Source: Microbacterium sp. MYb62 (lineage in GTDB: Bacteria > Actinomycetota > Actinomycetes > Actinomycetales > Microbacteriaceae). From it: 64,000 nucleotides of DNA. The notes under the pieces were generated by a model. That model was not told the DNA's origin and ran no database searches. It was given only the letters and a program-made list of their open reading frames with translations. Position 1 is the stretch's first letter. Each line of letters begins with the position of its first letter. The stretch lies in contig NZ_PCOY01000001.1 in NCBI RefSeq assembly GCF_002979475.1, positions 248,001 to 312,000 on the forward strand. Direction: 5' to 3'. The position numbers and the translations under genes were made by a program. Positions 8,268 through 17,359 of this stretch are shown here, piece after piece.

Positions 8268-8285
8268 TCCGCCGCGGCGGATCAG
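8264..8285. terminator. 22-bp perfect palindrome holding both convergent stop codons
   Basis: CTGATCCGCCG followed directly by its reverse complement. The left arm contains the methyltransferase TGA (8265-8267) and the right arm contains the HAD gene stop (8282-8284). Such a hairpin could terminate transcription in both directions, although no T tract follows. Confidence 0.6.
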
Positions 8286-8932
8286 CTGAGCAGGCCCGGG
8301 AGCACCGCCATGTCTGTGAAGACGGTCGCGCCCTCCTCCGCCAGCCACGACGCCGGCGTCAGGCCTCCGGCGTAACCGAGCACACGCATCCCCGCTCCTC
8401 GTGCCGCCTGAACCCCGAAGCGACTGTCCTCGATGACGATGCACCGCGACGGAGGGACGCCCATCGTCTGAGCCGCATGCAGGAACAGGTCCGGCGCCGG
8501 TTTGCCGTCGCGAACATCATCCGCGCTGAAGATCCTCCCCTCGAACCGAGGAAGGAGCCCCGTCAGACCGAGGTTGCGCCGGATCTTGCCGTGCGAGCCG
8601 CTCGAGGCCACGCAGGTGACCTTCTCGATCGAGTCGAGGGCATCCACGACCCCGGCGACGGCCGTCAGATCCTGCGCGAAGGCGTCGAGATACCACTGCA
8701 CGTAGGGCGCCTCCCAGTCATCGGGCAGCGACAGGCCGAGATGTTCTTCGATGCCCGCTCGGAAGTGCGCATCGGAACGCCCGACGAACCGGCGGATGAT
8801 CTCGTCGCGAGGCAGCTGCCAACCGAGATCGGCGAGCACCCGCTGATCGATCGCGACAGACAGCTTCTCGCTGTCCACCAGCACCCCGTCGCAGTCGAAG
8901 ATGACCAGGTCGATCGGGGCGTGCAGGGCCAT
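8282..8932 (-). CDS. HAD-family hydrolase (beta-phosphoglucomutase-like)
   Basis: A 216-residue haloacid-dehalogenase-fold phosphatase or phosphomutase. Motif I is FDCDGVLVDS, motif II lies in VASSGSHGK, motif III has the lysine in DGKPAPDLF, and motif IV is VIEDSRFGVQAA. The helical cap inserted after motif I is that of the beta-phosphoglucomutase/phosphoglycolate phosphatase subgroup; the substrate is not clear. The ATG overlaps the dapF stop in an ATGA, which fixes the start and implies cotranscription with dapF. Confidence 0.85.
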   Translation of the reverse strand: MALHAPIDLVIFDCDGVLVDSEKLSVAIDQRVLADLGWQLPRDEIIRRFVGRSDAHFRAGIEEHLGLSLPDDWEAPYVQWYLDAFAQDLTAVAGVVDALDSIEKVTCVASSGSHGKIRRNLGLTGLLPRFEGRIFSADDVRDGKPAPDLFLHAAQTMGVPPSRCIVIEDSRFGVQAARGAGMRVLGYAGGLTPASWLAEEGATVFTDMAVLPGLLS

Positions 8933-9804
8933 CAGAGCAGGTCGATCTCGCCGCTGAACACGAGCTGCGCCGGGCCCGACAGCGCGACATGCTCGCCGTC
9001 CTCGGCGGGGAACATCCGCACGCCGAGCGTTCCACCCGGCACCTCCACCTGCCAATTGTTCGGGGCGCTCTCCCCTGCCCAGTACCGGACCGCGAGAGCG
9101 GTCGCCGCCACGCCGGTACCGCAGCTGAGCGTCTCGCCCACGCCGCGCTCGAAGACACGCATGCGCACGTGTCCGACGCCATCGCGCACCAGTGGCTCAC
9201 CCGGGACGACGAACTCGATGTTGGCTCCCGCCGGCAATGCCGGATCCAGTTCCGGTGCGCGGTGCAGTTCGAGGGAGGCGAGTTCGAACTCCGAGGCGAG
9301 CGCCACGACGACGTGCGGGTTCCCGACATCGATCCCGAGGCCCGGGCGCGTGACCGAGAGCCCGTCGACCCGCACCAGCGGGTCATCACCCGAGAGCTTC
9401 CAACGACCGAGATCGACCTGATATCCGGTGGCGCTGCGCGTCACATCGCGCACGCCGGCGCGTGTGCCGATCGGGAGCGTCGATCCCGGCTCGATGGTCG
9501 CAAGACCTGCACGCACGAGGTAATGCGCGAAGACCCGGATGCCGTTGCCGCACATCTCCGCGACCGAGCCGTCGGCATTCCGGTAGTCCATGAACCACTC
9601 TGCCGCCGGCTCCTCCGCCAGCGCGGCCGCCCCATCGGCGATCGCCGAAGAACGCACGACGCGGAGGATGCCGTCGGCGCCGATGCCGAAGTGGCGGTCG
9701 CACAGCACGGCGACCTGCTCGACCGTCAGGTCGAGGGCCCCGTCGGGGTCGGCGATGATGATGAAGTCGTTGCCCGTGCCGTGACCCTTGGTGAATGCGA
9801 CCAT
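8932..9804 (-). CDS. dapF: Diaminopimelate epimerase
   Basis: Converts LL-diaminopimelate to meso-diaminopimelate in the lysine and peptidoglycan precursor pathway; cytosolic. The 290 residues contain both active-site cysteines in conserved contexts, [14 protein letters not shown] and [21 protein letters not shown] box ends 6 bases before the ATG, so the transcript is probably leaderless. It works with dapA and dapB, which are elsewhere in this window. The downstream HAD gene overlaps its stop by four bases. Confidence 0.95.
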   Translation of the reverse strand: MVAFTKGHGTGNDFIIIADPDGALDLTVEQVAVLCDRHFGIGADGILRVVRSSAIADGAAALAEEPAAEWFMDYRNADGSVAEMCGNGIRVFAHYLVRAGLATIEPGSTLPIGTRAGVRDVTRSATGYQVDLGRWKLSGDDPLVRVDGLSVTRPGLGIDVGNPHVVVALASEFELASLELHRAPELDPALPAGANIEFVVPGEPLVRDGVGHVRMRVFERGVGETLSCGTGVAATALAVRYWAGESAPNNWQVEVPGGTLGVRMFPAEDGEHVALSGPAQLVFSGEIDLL

Positions 9805-9826
9805 GCCACCAGTCTAGAGAGCGCGA

Positions 9827-10297
9827 CTAGACGTCGGAGACGAGGCGCTTGCCCGTGTTCGCCACGGAGAACCGCTCGTAACCGAGGGCATCGTAGAAGC
9901 CGAGGACGCCCTCGTTCCCCTCCCGGACCATCAGCTGCACCTTCGGACAGCCCATCGATTCGAGCACCCGTTCGGCCGCGACGACGAGATCCCGCGCGAT
10001 TCCGAGTCCCCGATGCGACGACGCTGTGGCCAGGTAGTACAGCCAGCCTCGATGTCCGTCATAGCCGGCCATCACCGATCCGACCACGTCCGCTCCGTCC
10101 GGCGACACGGCGACGAGGAAGCCCTCCGGCTGCACCGCGAGCTTGCGTTCGATGTCGAGCCGCGGATCATTCCAGGGCCGCGTGAGGCCGGCTTCCTCCC
10201 AGAGCGCGATGACGGCCTCTGCGTCCGCGCGGTCGAAGGGGCGCACCGCCCACTCCCGCGAGTCCCCGTGTGCGAAGGTCGCGTCGGAGGGGCTCAC
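9827..10297 (-). CDS. GNAT family acetyltransferase (YpeA-like)
   Basis: A 156-residue predicted N-acetyltransferase. The acetyl-CoA loop region SSHRGLGIARDLVVAAE, the preceding strand GWLYYLATA, and the end LMVREGNEGVLGFYDALGYE match the small YpeA group. Substrate unknown. The GTG start overlaps the stop of the upstream RibD-like reductase gene (GTGA), so the two are translationally coupled. Confidence 0.85.
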   Translation of the reverse strand: MSPSDATFAHGDSREWAVRPFDRADAEAVIALWEEAGLTRPWNDPRLDIERKLAVQPEGFLVAVSPDGADVVGSVMAGYDGHRGWLYYLATASSHRGLGIARDLVVAAERVLESMGCPKVQLMVREGNEGVLGFYDALGYERFSVANTGKRLVSDV

Positions 10298-10833
10298 CTC
10301 GCGGTTCCCTCGGAGACGACGGCGTAACGTCCGCAGAGGAAGTTGCGATTCCTGGCGACCTCGAGGAGTTCCAGGTCGAGCCGCCGAGGAAGCAGCGGGG
10401 CACCGGAACCCAGCGTCACAGGTGCGTACTGCACCCAGACCTCGTCGAGCAGTCCGGCGTCGGCGAACTGGCCGGCGAGGTCTCCCCCTCCGACGATCCA
10501 GATGTCGCGTTCACCGGCGACGGCGAGCATCTCCGCGTGCACACTGTGCACGGCGTCGTGCGTCAGTCGCACGTCGGCGTCGTCCGGAAGCGAGAGTGTG
10601 CGGTGCGTGAAGACCCAGGTGGGCTGGTCATATCCCCAGCGCCCCTCTTCATGCCGCATCACCCACTCATATGTCGAGGCTCCCATCGCCAGCGCGCCGA
10701 TGTCCTTCACGAACGCGTTGTAGCCCATCGCACCATCGGGATCGACGTCCTGCGTCAACAGCCAGTCGAGGGAGTGCTCGTCTGTCGCGATGAACCCGTC
10801 GAGGCTGGAAGCGGTGAAGAAGTGGGTGGTCAT
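10294..10833 (-). CDS. Dihydrofolate reductase family protein (RibD C-terminal type)
   Basis: A 179-residue protein with the DHFR/RibD reductase fold. The opening TTHFFTASSLDGFIA, the segment LAMGASTYEWVM, the NADPH-site region IWIVGGGDLAGQFADAGLLDE and the end LGSGAPLLPRRLDLEL are typical of the stand-alone RibD-C group, usually of unknown substrate. It is unlikely to be the housekeeping DHFR, which lies at 24891-25367. A CAGGCT sequence sits 6 bases before the ATG, a weak version of the leaderless -10 box seen elsewhere. It is followed by a coupled GNAT gene. Confidence 0.85.
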   Translation of the reverse strand: MTTHFFTASSLDGFIATDEHSLDWLLTQDVDPDGAMGYNAFVKDIGALAMGASTYEWVMRHEEGRWGYDQPTWVFTHRTLSLPDDADVRLTHDAVHSVHAEMLAVAGERDIWIVGGGDLAGQFADAGLLDEVWVQYAPVTLGSGAPLLPRRLDLELLEVARNRNFLCGRYAVVSEGTAR

Positions 10834-10890
10834 GCGACCAGCCTGGCACCCGCCACCGACATCGTGGTCGGTCGGGCGGGATGACAGGGC

Positions 10891-11802
10891 TCAGCGGCTC
10901 AGGAGCTCTTCCGCGTCGGCAGGCGCGCTCCACCACTCCAGTTCCGGATAGCGCTTGAACCACGAGACCTGTCGGCGGGCGTAGCGGCGTGTGAGGGCCT
11001 GCGTCTGGGCGATGGCCTCGGCCGGGGTGAGGACACCGTCCAGCTGTCCCAGCGCCTGCGCGTAGCCGATGGCCCGCGGAGCCGTCGCCCCCCGCTCGAG
11101 GCCGTGCTGCCGAAGACGGGCGACCTCATCGACGAGCCCCGCATCCCACATCCGGTCGACGCGGGCATCGAGACGCGTCACGAGATCGCCTCGGTCGACG
11201 TGCAGGCCGATCAGGCGCGTGTGCGGATGCCACAGCACGGGCCGTTCGGGCAGGGCTGCGCCGTGCGTGCTGCTCCCCTGTGCGAGAACCTCGAGAGCGC
11301 GGATGACCCGCCGACTGTTCCGCGGATCGACCTTCGCCGCAGCGTCAGGGTCCTGGGTGCGGAGGCGCTCCAGCAGAGCCGCCAGGCCGTCGGATTCCAG
11401 CTCTCGCTCGAGACGCTCGCGGATCTCGGGATCGCGAGGCGGGAAGTGGAATTCGTACACGACGCTCGAGACGTAGAGGCCGGAGCCGCCGACGAGGATC
11501 GCGTCTCCCCCTCGCTCATGGATCGCACTGACTGCCGCCCGCGCCGCGGGCTGGTACCAGGCGACAGCGGCCTCCTCGTGGACCTCACGGACATCGAAGA
11601 GGTGGTGGGGGATGCCGCGTCGATCGGCGAGGGGCAGCTTCGCCGTGCCGATGTCCATGCCGCGATACAGCTGCATCGCGTCGGCGTTCACGATCTCGGC
11701 GGGGTTGCCCCGGGCACGCAGCGCGTCGGCGAGGTCGAGGGCGAGATCGCTCTTGCCCGTGCCGGTCGCTCCGACTATCGCCCAGAGACGCGGTGCGCTC
11801 AC
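10891..11802 (-). CDS. miaA: tRNA dimethylallyltransferase
   Basis: Adds a dimethylallyl group from DMAPP to N6 of A37 in tRNAs that read codons beginning with U. The 303 residues start with the P-loop [18 protein letters not shown], followed by the DMAPP-site region [18 protein letters not shown] and VGGSGLYV. The GTG start overlaps the miaB stop in a GTGA, so miaB and miaA are coupled. MiaB then thiomethylates the MiaA product. Confidence 0.95.
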   Translation of the reverse strand: MSAPRLWAIVGATGTGKSDLALDLADALRARGNPAEIVNADAMQLYRGMDIGTAKLPLADRRGIPHHLFDVREVHEEAAVAWYQPAARAAVSAIHERGGDAILVGGSGLYVSSVVYEFHFPPRDPEIRERLERELESDGLAALLERLRTQDPDAAAKVDPRNSRRVIRALEVLAQGSSTHGAALPERPVLWHPHTRLIGLHVDRGDLVTRLDARVDRMWDAGLVDEVARLRQHGLERGATAPRAIGYAQALGQLDGVLTPAEAIAQTQALTRRYARRQVSWFKRYPELEWWSAPADAEELLSR

Positions 11803-13346
11803 ACGCCGACGCGCAGGGTCGGAAGACCCAGGGATACGGCGCGGGGGCCGCCGTCGGCGGCCGGGCTCGGCACCGCGCAGGACTCCGCCTGCGCGCGGTC
11901 CCAGGCGTCGCCTCCGCGTGTGCGACGGATTCGCAACGGCGCCCCTGTCGGGTCATCCGCGAGCAGGTGGAAGGGCGCACCGTGCGTCACGGTCACGGTC
12001 ACGACGTCGCCGGGGCGCGGGAGGTCGGAACCTTCGGTCACCTCGAAGTGCACCAGACGGTTGTCTTCGGCGCGCCCGGTGAGCCTGTGCGTCTCGGTGT
12101 CCTTCTTGCCTTCGCCGGTCGAGACCAGCACGTCGATCTCGCGACCGACCTGCTTCTGGTTCTCTTCGAGGGAGATGCGCTCCTGAAGGGCGATCAGGCG
12201 GTTGTACCGTGCCTGAACCACCTCCTTCGGCACCTGGTCCTCCATCGTCGCTGCAGGTGTGCCCTCGCGGATCGAATACTGGAACGTGAAAGCGCTGGAG
12301 AAACGAGCCTGCTCGACGACCCGCATCGTGTCTTCGAAGTCCTCCTCGGTCTCACCGGGGAAGCCGACGATGATGTCGGTCGTGATGGCGGCGTTCGGGA
12401 TGCGGGCCCGCACCCGGTCGAGGATCCCGAGGAATCGTTCGCTGCGGTAGGAGCGGCGCATGGCCTTGAGGATGCGGTCGCTGCCCGACTGGAGCGGCAT
12501 GTGCAGCTGGGGCATCACGTTCGACGTCTCGGCCATGGCGTCGATCACGTCGTCGGTGAACGCGGCGGGATGAGGGCTCGTGAACCGGATGCGCTCCAGC
12601 CCTTCGATCTCGCCTGCCGCACGCAGCAGCTTCCCGAATGCCTGACGGTCGCCGAACTCGACGCCGTACGAGTTCACGTTCTGTCCGAGGAGCGTGACCT
12701 CGATGGCGCCGTCCTCGACCAGGAGGCGGATCTCGTTGAGGATGTCGCCCGGACGACGGTCCTTCTCCTTGCCACGCAGACTCGGCACGATGCAGAACGT
12801 GCAGGTGTTGTTGCAGCCGACCGAGATGGACACCCAGCCGCTGTGCGCGGAGTCGCGCTTGGTCGGCAGTGTGGAGGGGAAGACCTCGAGAGATTCGAGG
12901 ATCTCGAGCTCGGCGTCGCCGTTGTGCCGCGCCCGCTCCAAGAGCCCAGGAAGCGAACCCATGTTGTGCGTGCCGAACACGACATCCACCCAGGGCGCCT
13001 TGTCGAGGACAGTCTGCTTGTCCATCTGCGCGAGACAACCGCCCACGGCGATCTGCATCCCCTCTTTGCGACGCTTGACGGACGCGAGATGCCCGAGCGT
13101 GCCGTACAGCTTCCCGGCCGCGTTGTCACGGACCGCACAGGTGTTGATGATCACCACATCGGCCTCATCCCCGTCGAGCGCGCGGACGTAGCCGGCACTC
13201 TCCAGGGAGCCCGAGAGCCGCTCGGAGTCGTGCACGTTCATCTGGCACCCGAAGGTGCGCACTTCGTAGGATCGCTGTCGGCCGTCGACGTCGAAGGCTG
13301 CCGACGACGCGCTGATGATCGTCGGTTCGCTGCGCGGGATAGTCAT
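11799..13346 (-). CDS. miaB: tRNA-2-methylthio-N6-dimethylallyladenosine synthase
   Basis: Radical SAM enzyme that adds a methylthio group to i6A37 in tRNA. The N-terminal MTTase domain carries its three cluster cysteines in TFGCQMN, INTCAVR and GGCLAQ; the radical SAM cluster motif is CNNTCTFC; a TRAM domain follows. The 515 residues include a C-terminal extension after TRAM ending near PTLRVGV. I prefer the ATG at 13346 (MTIPRSEPT), preceded by GGGGTG and by a TACAAT box 9 bases upstream, over more distant starts. The stop overlaps miaA. Confidence 0.93.
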   Translation of the reverse strand: MTIPRSEPTIISASSAAFDVDGRQRSYEVRTFGCQMNVHDSERLSGSLESAGYVRALDGDEADVVIINTCAVRDNAAGKLYGTLGHLASVKRRKEGMQIAVGGCLAQMDKQTVLDKAPWVDVVFGTHNMGSLPGLLERARHNGDAELEILESLEVFPSTLPTKRDSAHSGWVSISVGCNNTCTFCIVPSLRGKEKDRRPGDILNEIRLLVEDGAIEVTLLGQNVNSYGVEFGDRQAFGKLLRAAGEIEGLERIRFTSPHPAAFTDDVIDAMAETSNVMPQLHMPLQSGSDRILKAMRRSYRSERFLGILDRVRARIPNAAITTDIIVGFPGETEEDFEDTMRVVEQARFSSAFTFQYSIREGTPAATMEDQVPKEVVQARYNRLIALQERISLEENQKQVGREIDVLVSTGEGKKDTETHRLTGRAEDNRLVHFEVTEGSDLPRPGDVVTVTVTHGAPFHLLADDPTGAPLRIRRTRGGDAWDRAQAESCAVPSPAADGGPRAVSLGLPTLRVGV

Positions 13347-13389
13347 GATCACCCCATTGTACGAGCCGTCGCTGAGCACGTGCGGCGAC

Positions 13390-13437
13390 CGAGTCTCAGT
13401 CGGAATCGACGAACGAGTCTCAGTCGGAATCGACGAA
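13390..13437. repeat. Perfect tandem duplication of 24 bp at the end of recX
   Basis: Two adjoining identical 24-bp units (13390-13413 and 13414-13437). On the minus strand the unit encodes FVDSD and the recX stop, so the duplication repeats the last codons and stop immediately after the gene. Confidence 0.9.
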
Positions 13438-14285
13438 GCGGACGCCAGTGGTCGAGCCGCCGAACGACGTCTCCTGCAGCGCGGACTTCGCCGCCCTCAT
13501 CGCGACGGCGCCGTTGTAGCCACGTCGTGAGAGTTGGCCCACCAGACGCCGGAGGGCCGTGTCGTGGTCGAGTCGACTCATCGAGCGCGCCTTGCTGCGT
13601 GCGAATTCGAGCGCACGCTCGTCGTCGTCATCCGGCAGTTCGTCGAGCGCACCGTCGATGACCTCACGTGGGATGCCACGTTGGGCGAGCGCACGGGAAA
13701 GGGCGACTCTCCCCTGCCCCTTACGTTCCACACCGGATGTGACGAGGACCCCGGCGAGGGCGGCATCGTCGAGATAGCCTCGGCGGCAGAAGTCATCGAT
13801 CACATCATCGACCGTGCCGCTCTCGAGGCCATGGCCCCGCAGCGCCTGACGTGCTTCGGAGATCGAGAGCGACCGCGTCCGCAGCTTCCGCACGAGCGAC
13901 TCCTCCGCTGCGACACGGATCTCGTCCGGCGAGGACTTCTCCTCCTCGCCACCGTCACCGTCGTCGCCCTGTCCTCCCCCGAGCGCCCGGAGCCGAGGAG
14001 AAGGTCTCGCAGGGCTCGGTCCGCTTCCCGCCGCCCCTCGGGCAGGATGGCGATCGCTGGGACTGCCCCCGTGAGCCCGGTCGACGACGGGGGCCAATTC
14101 TGATGGTCCGACGCCCGTCGATCGCCAGAGACCCGAATCGTCATGCGCACGGGAGGTGGATCCCGGCCCGCGCTCGACATCGGAAGCCGGAGCCACCGGC
14201 ACGGCGTCGGTCTTCTTCGCCGCGCCGCCGAAAAGAGGGATGATGGGGGCGATCCGATCCGGATCGCCCCCACGAGTGTCGTTCA

Positions 14286-14286
<1 letters not shown>
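13420..14286 (-). CDS. recX: Regulatory protein RecX
   Basis: Modulates RecA filament activity. The C-terminal two thirds of the 288 residues contain the three-helix RecX repeats ([65 protein letters not shown]). The first 110 residues are a low-complexity, Pro/Gly/Asp-rich extension common in actinobacterial RecX. The ATG overlaps the recA stop as ATGA, fixing the start and coupling it to recA. Its stop codon lies in a 24-bp tandem duplication. Confidence 0.92.
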
Positions 14287-15335
<1,049 letters not shown>

Positions 15336-15532
15336 GGTGTGCTCCTTCTGCGCGCGTGGTGCCGCCTGTAGGCTGTCGCGGCTCTCCCGGCTGGGAGGAA
15401 CTCTCCGACAAGGCGTAATGGCTGTTCGGCTTGTTCTCCACCGTAGGAGAGGCCACCGACATCAACACGGCGAGCTCACATACAGTGCAGAACAGAAAAC
15501 CTGAACCACTTGTGCAGAAGACTACGCCCGCT

Positions 15533-15548
15533 TCGAACAGATCTTCGA
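15533..15548. promoter_or_regulatory. LexA/SOS box upstream of recA
   Basis: TCGAAC AGAT CTTCGA matches the gram-positive/actinobacterial SOS box TCGAAC-N4-GTTCGA with one mismatch in the right arm. It lies about 200 bases before the recA start, in the intergenic region that separates recA from the DUF3046 gene. Confidence 0.6.
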
Positions 15549-15605
15549 CGACACGCCGAGATCAGAACATCGATTCCCGAAGGAGTGGGACATCGCGTCC
15601 GGGGC

Positions 15606-15830
15606 TCAGCGCCCGCGCGGCTCCTGACGGCCGACTCCGTGACGTCGATTCTCCGGAACGTCCATCTCGGCGCACAGGGCCAACCAGATATCGCGCGGCG
15701 GCGTGCCGTCGGCCAGCGCCTCGACCGCCGTGCGCCCGCCGACCGCTGTGAGGCCGAGATCATTGACCAATGACGACGCACGCGCCTGGAACTCGGTCTC
15801 GACGGCGCGAAGGAACTCGCTACGACGCAT
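15606..15830 (-). CDS. DUF3046 domain-containing protein
   Basis: A 74-residue protein opening MRRSEFLRAVETEFQ and containing the diagnostic block VGGRTAVEALADGTPPRDIWLALCAEMDVPENRR. DUF3046 is an actinobacterial family of unknown function that is commonly found next to recA. It lies 18 bases downstream of clgR, so it is probably cotranscribed with it. Confidence 0.85.
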   Translation of the reverse strand: MRRSEFLRAVETEFQARASSLVNDLGLTAVGGRTAVEALADGTPPRDIWLALCAEMDVPENRRHGVGRQEPRGR

Positions 15831-15848
15831 CGCTTCCCTGGCCGCGGA

Positions 15849-16157
15849 TCAGTGCAGCGACAGCTGGGGCTCGATCGACGCCACGAGGTCGTCGGGGACG
15901 ACGTCCGGGAAGACCTGGATGCCCTCGAGCACGGAGATGCGATCTCCGACCTCGCGCATGATCGTCGAGATGGGAACATCGAGGGCGTCCGCGACCGAGG
16001 CGAGGATCTCGCTCGATGCTTCCTTCTGCCCGCGTTCGACCTCACTGAGGTAGCCGAGCGCAACCGAAGCCTTGCCTGCGACCTGCCGAAGAGTACGCCC
16101 CTTCTGCAGGCGGAAGTCCCTCAGCACATCGCCGATTTCCTGTCGTACAAGAATCAT
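15849..16157 (-). CDS. clgR: Helix-turn-helix regulator ClgR
   Basis: XRE-family transcription activator of clp protease and chaperone genes in actinobacteria. The 102 residues hold the HTH in IGDVLRDFRLQKGRTLRQVAGKASV followed by LGYLSEVERGQKEASSEIL, the characteristic ClgR signature, and end at IEPQLSLH. ClgR proteins are usually themselves degraded by Clp. A strong GGGGAGGAGG ribosome site precedes the ATG, and a TAGACT box further upstream is a plausible -10. Confidence 0.9.
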   Translation of the reverse strand: MILVRQEIGDVLRDFRLQKGRTLRQVAGKASVALGYLSEVERGQKEASSEILASVADALDVPISTIMREVGDRISVLEGIQVFPDVVPDDLVASIEPQLSLH

Positions 16158-16298
16158 CGGAACCTCCTCCCCGTGTGATCGTTCGAGGTCTCCCCCGATG
16201 AGACAGCCAGTCTAGTACCCCTGGCATGCACCGAATCTACCCCTGCACTCTGTGGTTTGAATGTGAGCACATCTGAGATAACCGAGACGATGGCGCCT

Positions 16299-16787
16299 CT
16301 ATTCCGCGAGCATCTCATGCAGTGCGCCGAGCGCTGCGGCGACCGTCTGCTGTCGGATCGAGCTGCGGTCCCCGGCGAAGTGGAACTCGGTCGTCCGCGA
16401 CGCGATCGGCGTCACGACACCGATGTGCACCGTTCCGACCGGTTGTCCGTCCGGTGAATCCGGGCCGGCGATGCCCGTCGTCGAGACGCCGACGTCGGCA
16501 GCGCTGTCACCGACGCACACGACCCGCCGTACCCCTTCGGCCATCTCCAGCGCCACCCGCGGGTGCACGGGGCCATGCTCCTCGAGGAGTCGCGCGTCCA
16601 CCCCGAGCACCGTCGCCTTGACCGGCGTCGCATAGGCCACGACGCCTCCCAGCAGTACCGCCGACGCTCCCGGAACCGAGACCACCTCAGCGCACAGGGC
16701 ACCCCCCGTGAGCGACTCCGCGATGCCCAGGGTCCACCCCCGCGCACCCAGCGCCGCCAGGACGTCCGCGGCAGTCGCCGGGGTCAC
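16299..16787 (-). CDS. CinA family protein (PncC-type amidohydrolase domain)
   Basis: A 162-residue stand-alone version of the CinA C-terminal domain, which deamidates nicotinamide mononucleotide (PncC) in characterised members. The motifs TLGIAESLTGGALCAEVVSVPGAS, LGGVVAYATPVKATVLGV and GVSTTGIAGPD are well conserved. The N-terminal MoCF-like domain of full CinA is absent, which is common. The GTG start overlaps the pgsA stop (GTGA), so it is coupled to pgsA; a pgsA-cinA neighbourhood upstream of clgR and recA is conserved across actinobacteria. Confidence 0.9.
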   Translation of the reverse strand: MTPATAADVLAALGARGWTLGIAESLTGGALCAEVVSVPGASAVLLGGVVAYATPVKATVLGVDARLLEEHGPVHPRVALEMAEGVRRVVCVGDSAADVGVSTTGIAGPDSPDGQPVGTVHIGVVTPIASRTTEFHFAGDRSSIRQQTVAAALGALHEMLAE

Positions 16788-17359
16788 GACTTCTGCCGCG
16801 AACCGCGTACCTGAGCCACGATGTAGTCGATACCGCTCGCCACGGTGAGGACCAGGACGATCAGCATCAGGATGAACGTGATCAGTGTCCACGGTCCGAG
16901 ACCGATGAGGTAGTGCAGCGGAAGCAGCGCCCAGCCGAGAGCCACGCCCTGGAACGCCGTCTTGATCTTTCCCATCCAGGCGGCGGCCACCACATGCTCG
17001 CTGGCCACCATGAGCCGGTGGATCGTGATCCCCCACTCACGCACCAGGATGACGACGACGATCCACCAGCTGACCTCGCCGAGGATGGCGAGCCCGACGA
17101 ACCCCGCGCCGGTGAGCAGCTTGTCGGCGATCGGATCCCACAGCTTGCCGAAGTCGCTGACGATGTCGTACTTGCGGGCGAGATAGCCGTCGACCCAGTC
17201 CGTGGAGATGCCGACGATGAAGATGATCGCGGCTGTCCAGCGGAGCGCCGGCTCAGGCAGGCCGTAGGTGCCGCCGAGCAGCAACAGGACGAAGAAGATC
17301 ACCGCGAGCGGGATACGCGCGACGGTGATGGCGTTGGGCAGCTGCCGGGGGATGGCCAT
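16784..17359 (-). CDS. pgsA: CDP-diacylglycerol-glycerol-3-phosphate 3-phosphatidyltransferase
   Basis: Integral membrane enzyme of phospholipid synthesis. The CDP-alcohol phosphotransferase motif DG-x2-AR-x8-G-x3-D-x3-D is present as DGYLARKYDIVSDFGKLWDPIAD, surrounded by several hydrophobic helices over 191 residues. CDP-alcohol phosphotransferases of this size next to ftsK and cinA are usually PgsA, although the exact acceptor (glycerol-3-phosphate or inositol phosphate) is an inference. The ATG overlaps the ftsK stop. Confidence 0.88.
   Translation of the reverse strand: MAIPRQLPNAITVARIPLAVIFFVLLLLGGTYGLPEPALRWTAAIIFIVGISTDWVDGYLARKYDIVSDFGKLWDPIADKLLTGAGFVGLAILGEVSWWIVVVILVREWGITIHRLMVASEHVVAAAWMGKIKTAFQGVALGWALLPLHYLIGLGPWTLITFILMLIVLVLTVASGIDYIVAQVRGSRQKS

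Noticed and set aside
13346..13379. Upstream start for miaB (33 bases earlier)
   Set aside because: The ATG at 13346 has a ribosome-site-like GGGGTG and TACAAT upstream; the extension has no homology-like features.
16299..16787. cinA as a truncated pseudogene
   Set aside because: Stand-alone C-terminal CinA/PncC domains are common, and all motifs are intact with a coupled start.
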